DNA of 5,774 nt from Clostridiales bacterium (GTDB taxonomy: Bacteria > Bacillota > Clostridia > Oscillospirales > Oscillospiraceae): NCBI GenBank assembly GCA_003516765.1, contig DPCD01000007.1:1-5774 (forward strand), in the 5' to 3' direction. The position numbers were made by a program, and so were the translations under genes. The notes beneath the pieces were generated by a model, which did no database searches, was not told the origin of the DNA, and worked only from the letters and a program-made list of their open reading frames with translations. Below, piece after piece: positions 5,367-5,774 of the stretch (positions within the stretch are counted from its first letter, which is position 1; every line of letters starts with the position of its first letter).

Positions 5367-5375
5367 TGCTATGAT
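5367..5375 (+). promoter_or_regulatory. Extended -10 promoter of the deacetylase gene
   Basis: TGC precedes TATGAT (5370-5375), five of six consensus bases with the TG extension. No clear -35 is seen. Transcription would begin near 5382, very close to the ribosome-binding site. Confidence 0.55.
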
Positions 5376-5395
5376 GTTAGCAAGGAGATGAACCC

Positions 5396-5774
5396 ATGAA
5401 AAGACGAAATACCTTCCGCGCCGCACTGGCGCTGCTGCTGATACTGACCCTGTGCATGCCTGCCGCTGCCTCCGGCTTCACCGGAAAGCTGATTGCCATC
5501 ACCTTTGACGACGGACCGGGTGCGTATACCGGAACGCTTCTCGACGAGCTTGCCGCGCGCGACGTCAAGGCGACATTCTTTGTTTCTGGTTACCGCGCGG
5601 CAAATTACCCCGAGACGCTCAAGCGCATGGTTTCTGAGGGGCACCAGCTGGCAAGCCACACGCAGAACCACGAAAACCTCAACACATTATCCGCTGCAAA
5701 AATCGCAGACGAAATCAGCCGGACACAGGACTACATCACAGCCGCCGGTGGAGACAACCCCGCCTACATCCGCC
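5396..5774 (+). CDS. Secreted polysaccharide deacetylase (NodB homology domain), 3' end cut by window
   Basis: This enzyme removes acetyl groups from N-acetylglucosamine polymers such as peptidoglycan or chitin-type glycans, outside the membrane, using a metal ion. The visible 126 residues start with a Sec signal peptide: basic MKRRNTFR, a hydrophobic core ALALLLILTL, and a likely cleavage after PAAA. The Cys20 context LTLC lacks the small residue of a lipobox, so a lipoprotein is unlikely. The NodB domain starts at once: motif 1 is TFDDGPG (36-42, with base Asp38 and metal ligand Asp39), and motif 2 is SHTQNH (87-92, metal ligands His88 and His92). The window ends in AYIR, the beginning of the RxPxG/Y motif 3. 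The ATG at 5396 is supported by AAGGAG (5382-5387), eight bases upstream. The gene is divergent from Hsp20. PdaA/PdaB-like roles in spore or cell-wall maturation are possible but not decided by this fragment. Confidence 0.93.
   Translation, partial: MKRRNTFRAALALLLILTLCMPAAASGFTGKLIAITFDDGPGAYTGTLLDELAARDVKATFFVSGYRAANYPETLKRMVSEGHQLASHTQNHENLNTLSAAKIADEISRTQDYITAAGGDNPAYIR

Noticed and set aside
5261..5369. Three GTTCA repeats and a GAGTTTC/GAAACTC pair between hsp20 and the deacetylase
   Set aside because: The units are too short and irregularly spaced in A+T-rich DNA to support an operator or terminator.
1..5774. tRNA, rRNA, CRISPR array, insertion sequence, phage or toxin-antitoxin genes
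   Set aside because: No cloverleaf, regular spacer-repeat pattern, transposase motif, terminal inverted repeats or paired small toxin genes were visible on either strand.

Overview
The window looks like a chromosomal segment from a low-motility-of-signal, Gram-positive anaerobe, most likely a moderately G+C-rich Clostridia lineage (Oscillospirales/Ruminococcaceae-like; this placement is inference). The grounds are strong Shine-Dalgarno sites (AAAGGAGA, AGGAGG, GGAGG, AAGGAG), sigma-A promoters with extended -10 elements, a CIRCE heat-shock operator in front of a small Hsp20 gene, U-tailed intrinsic terminators, and the gene families themselves. Nothing indicates an insertion sequence, phage, CRISPR array, tRNA or rRNA. 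Trp is encoded by TGG in the other genes, so the genetic code appears standard.

Layout. (1) 1-1415, minus strand: a polytopic permease of the L-lactate permease (LctP) family. It is interrupted by one in-frame TGA at codon 164 and otherwise open to the left edge. (2) 1416-1766, minus: a leader region with a 70-codon ORF that has an excellent ribosome-binding site and an Ile/Leu-rich core. It is followed by a strong intrinsic terminator about 70 nt before the permease start. The arrangement resembles a transcription attenuator. (3) 1767-2141: a divergent intergenic region with a minus promoter for the leader, a plus promoter for the next gene, a 21-bp direct repeat with 42-bp spacing, and a long inverted repeat. 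(4) 2142-3527, plus: a radical SAM enzyme with a SPASM-like Cys-rich C-terminus, of unknown specific function. (5) 3528-3775: a convergent intergenic region with a bidirectional terminator and three further perfect hairpins. (6) 3776-4513, minus: an acyl-ACP thioesterase with its own extended -10 promoter. (7) 4608-4636: terminator of the next gene. (8) 4649-5092, minus: an Hsp20 small heat-shock protein whose -35 box lies inside a CIRCE operator. (9) 5396 to the right edge, plus: the start of a secreted polysaccharide deacetylase.

The genes do not form one pathway. They are mostly single-gene units with their own promoters and terminators: organic-acid transport, an unassigned radical SAM reaction, fatty-acid release from ACP, protein folding under stress, and cell-wall or polysaccharide modification. 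The most interesting structure is the candidate attenuator leader before the permease, together with the nonsense codon inside that permease. I found no convincing multi-gene novel system.
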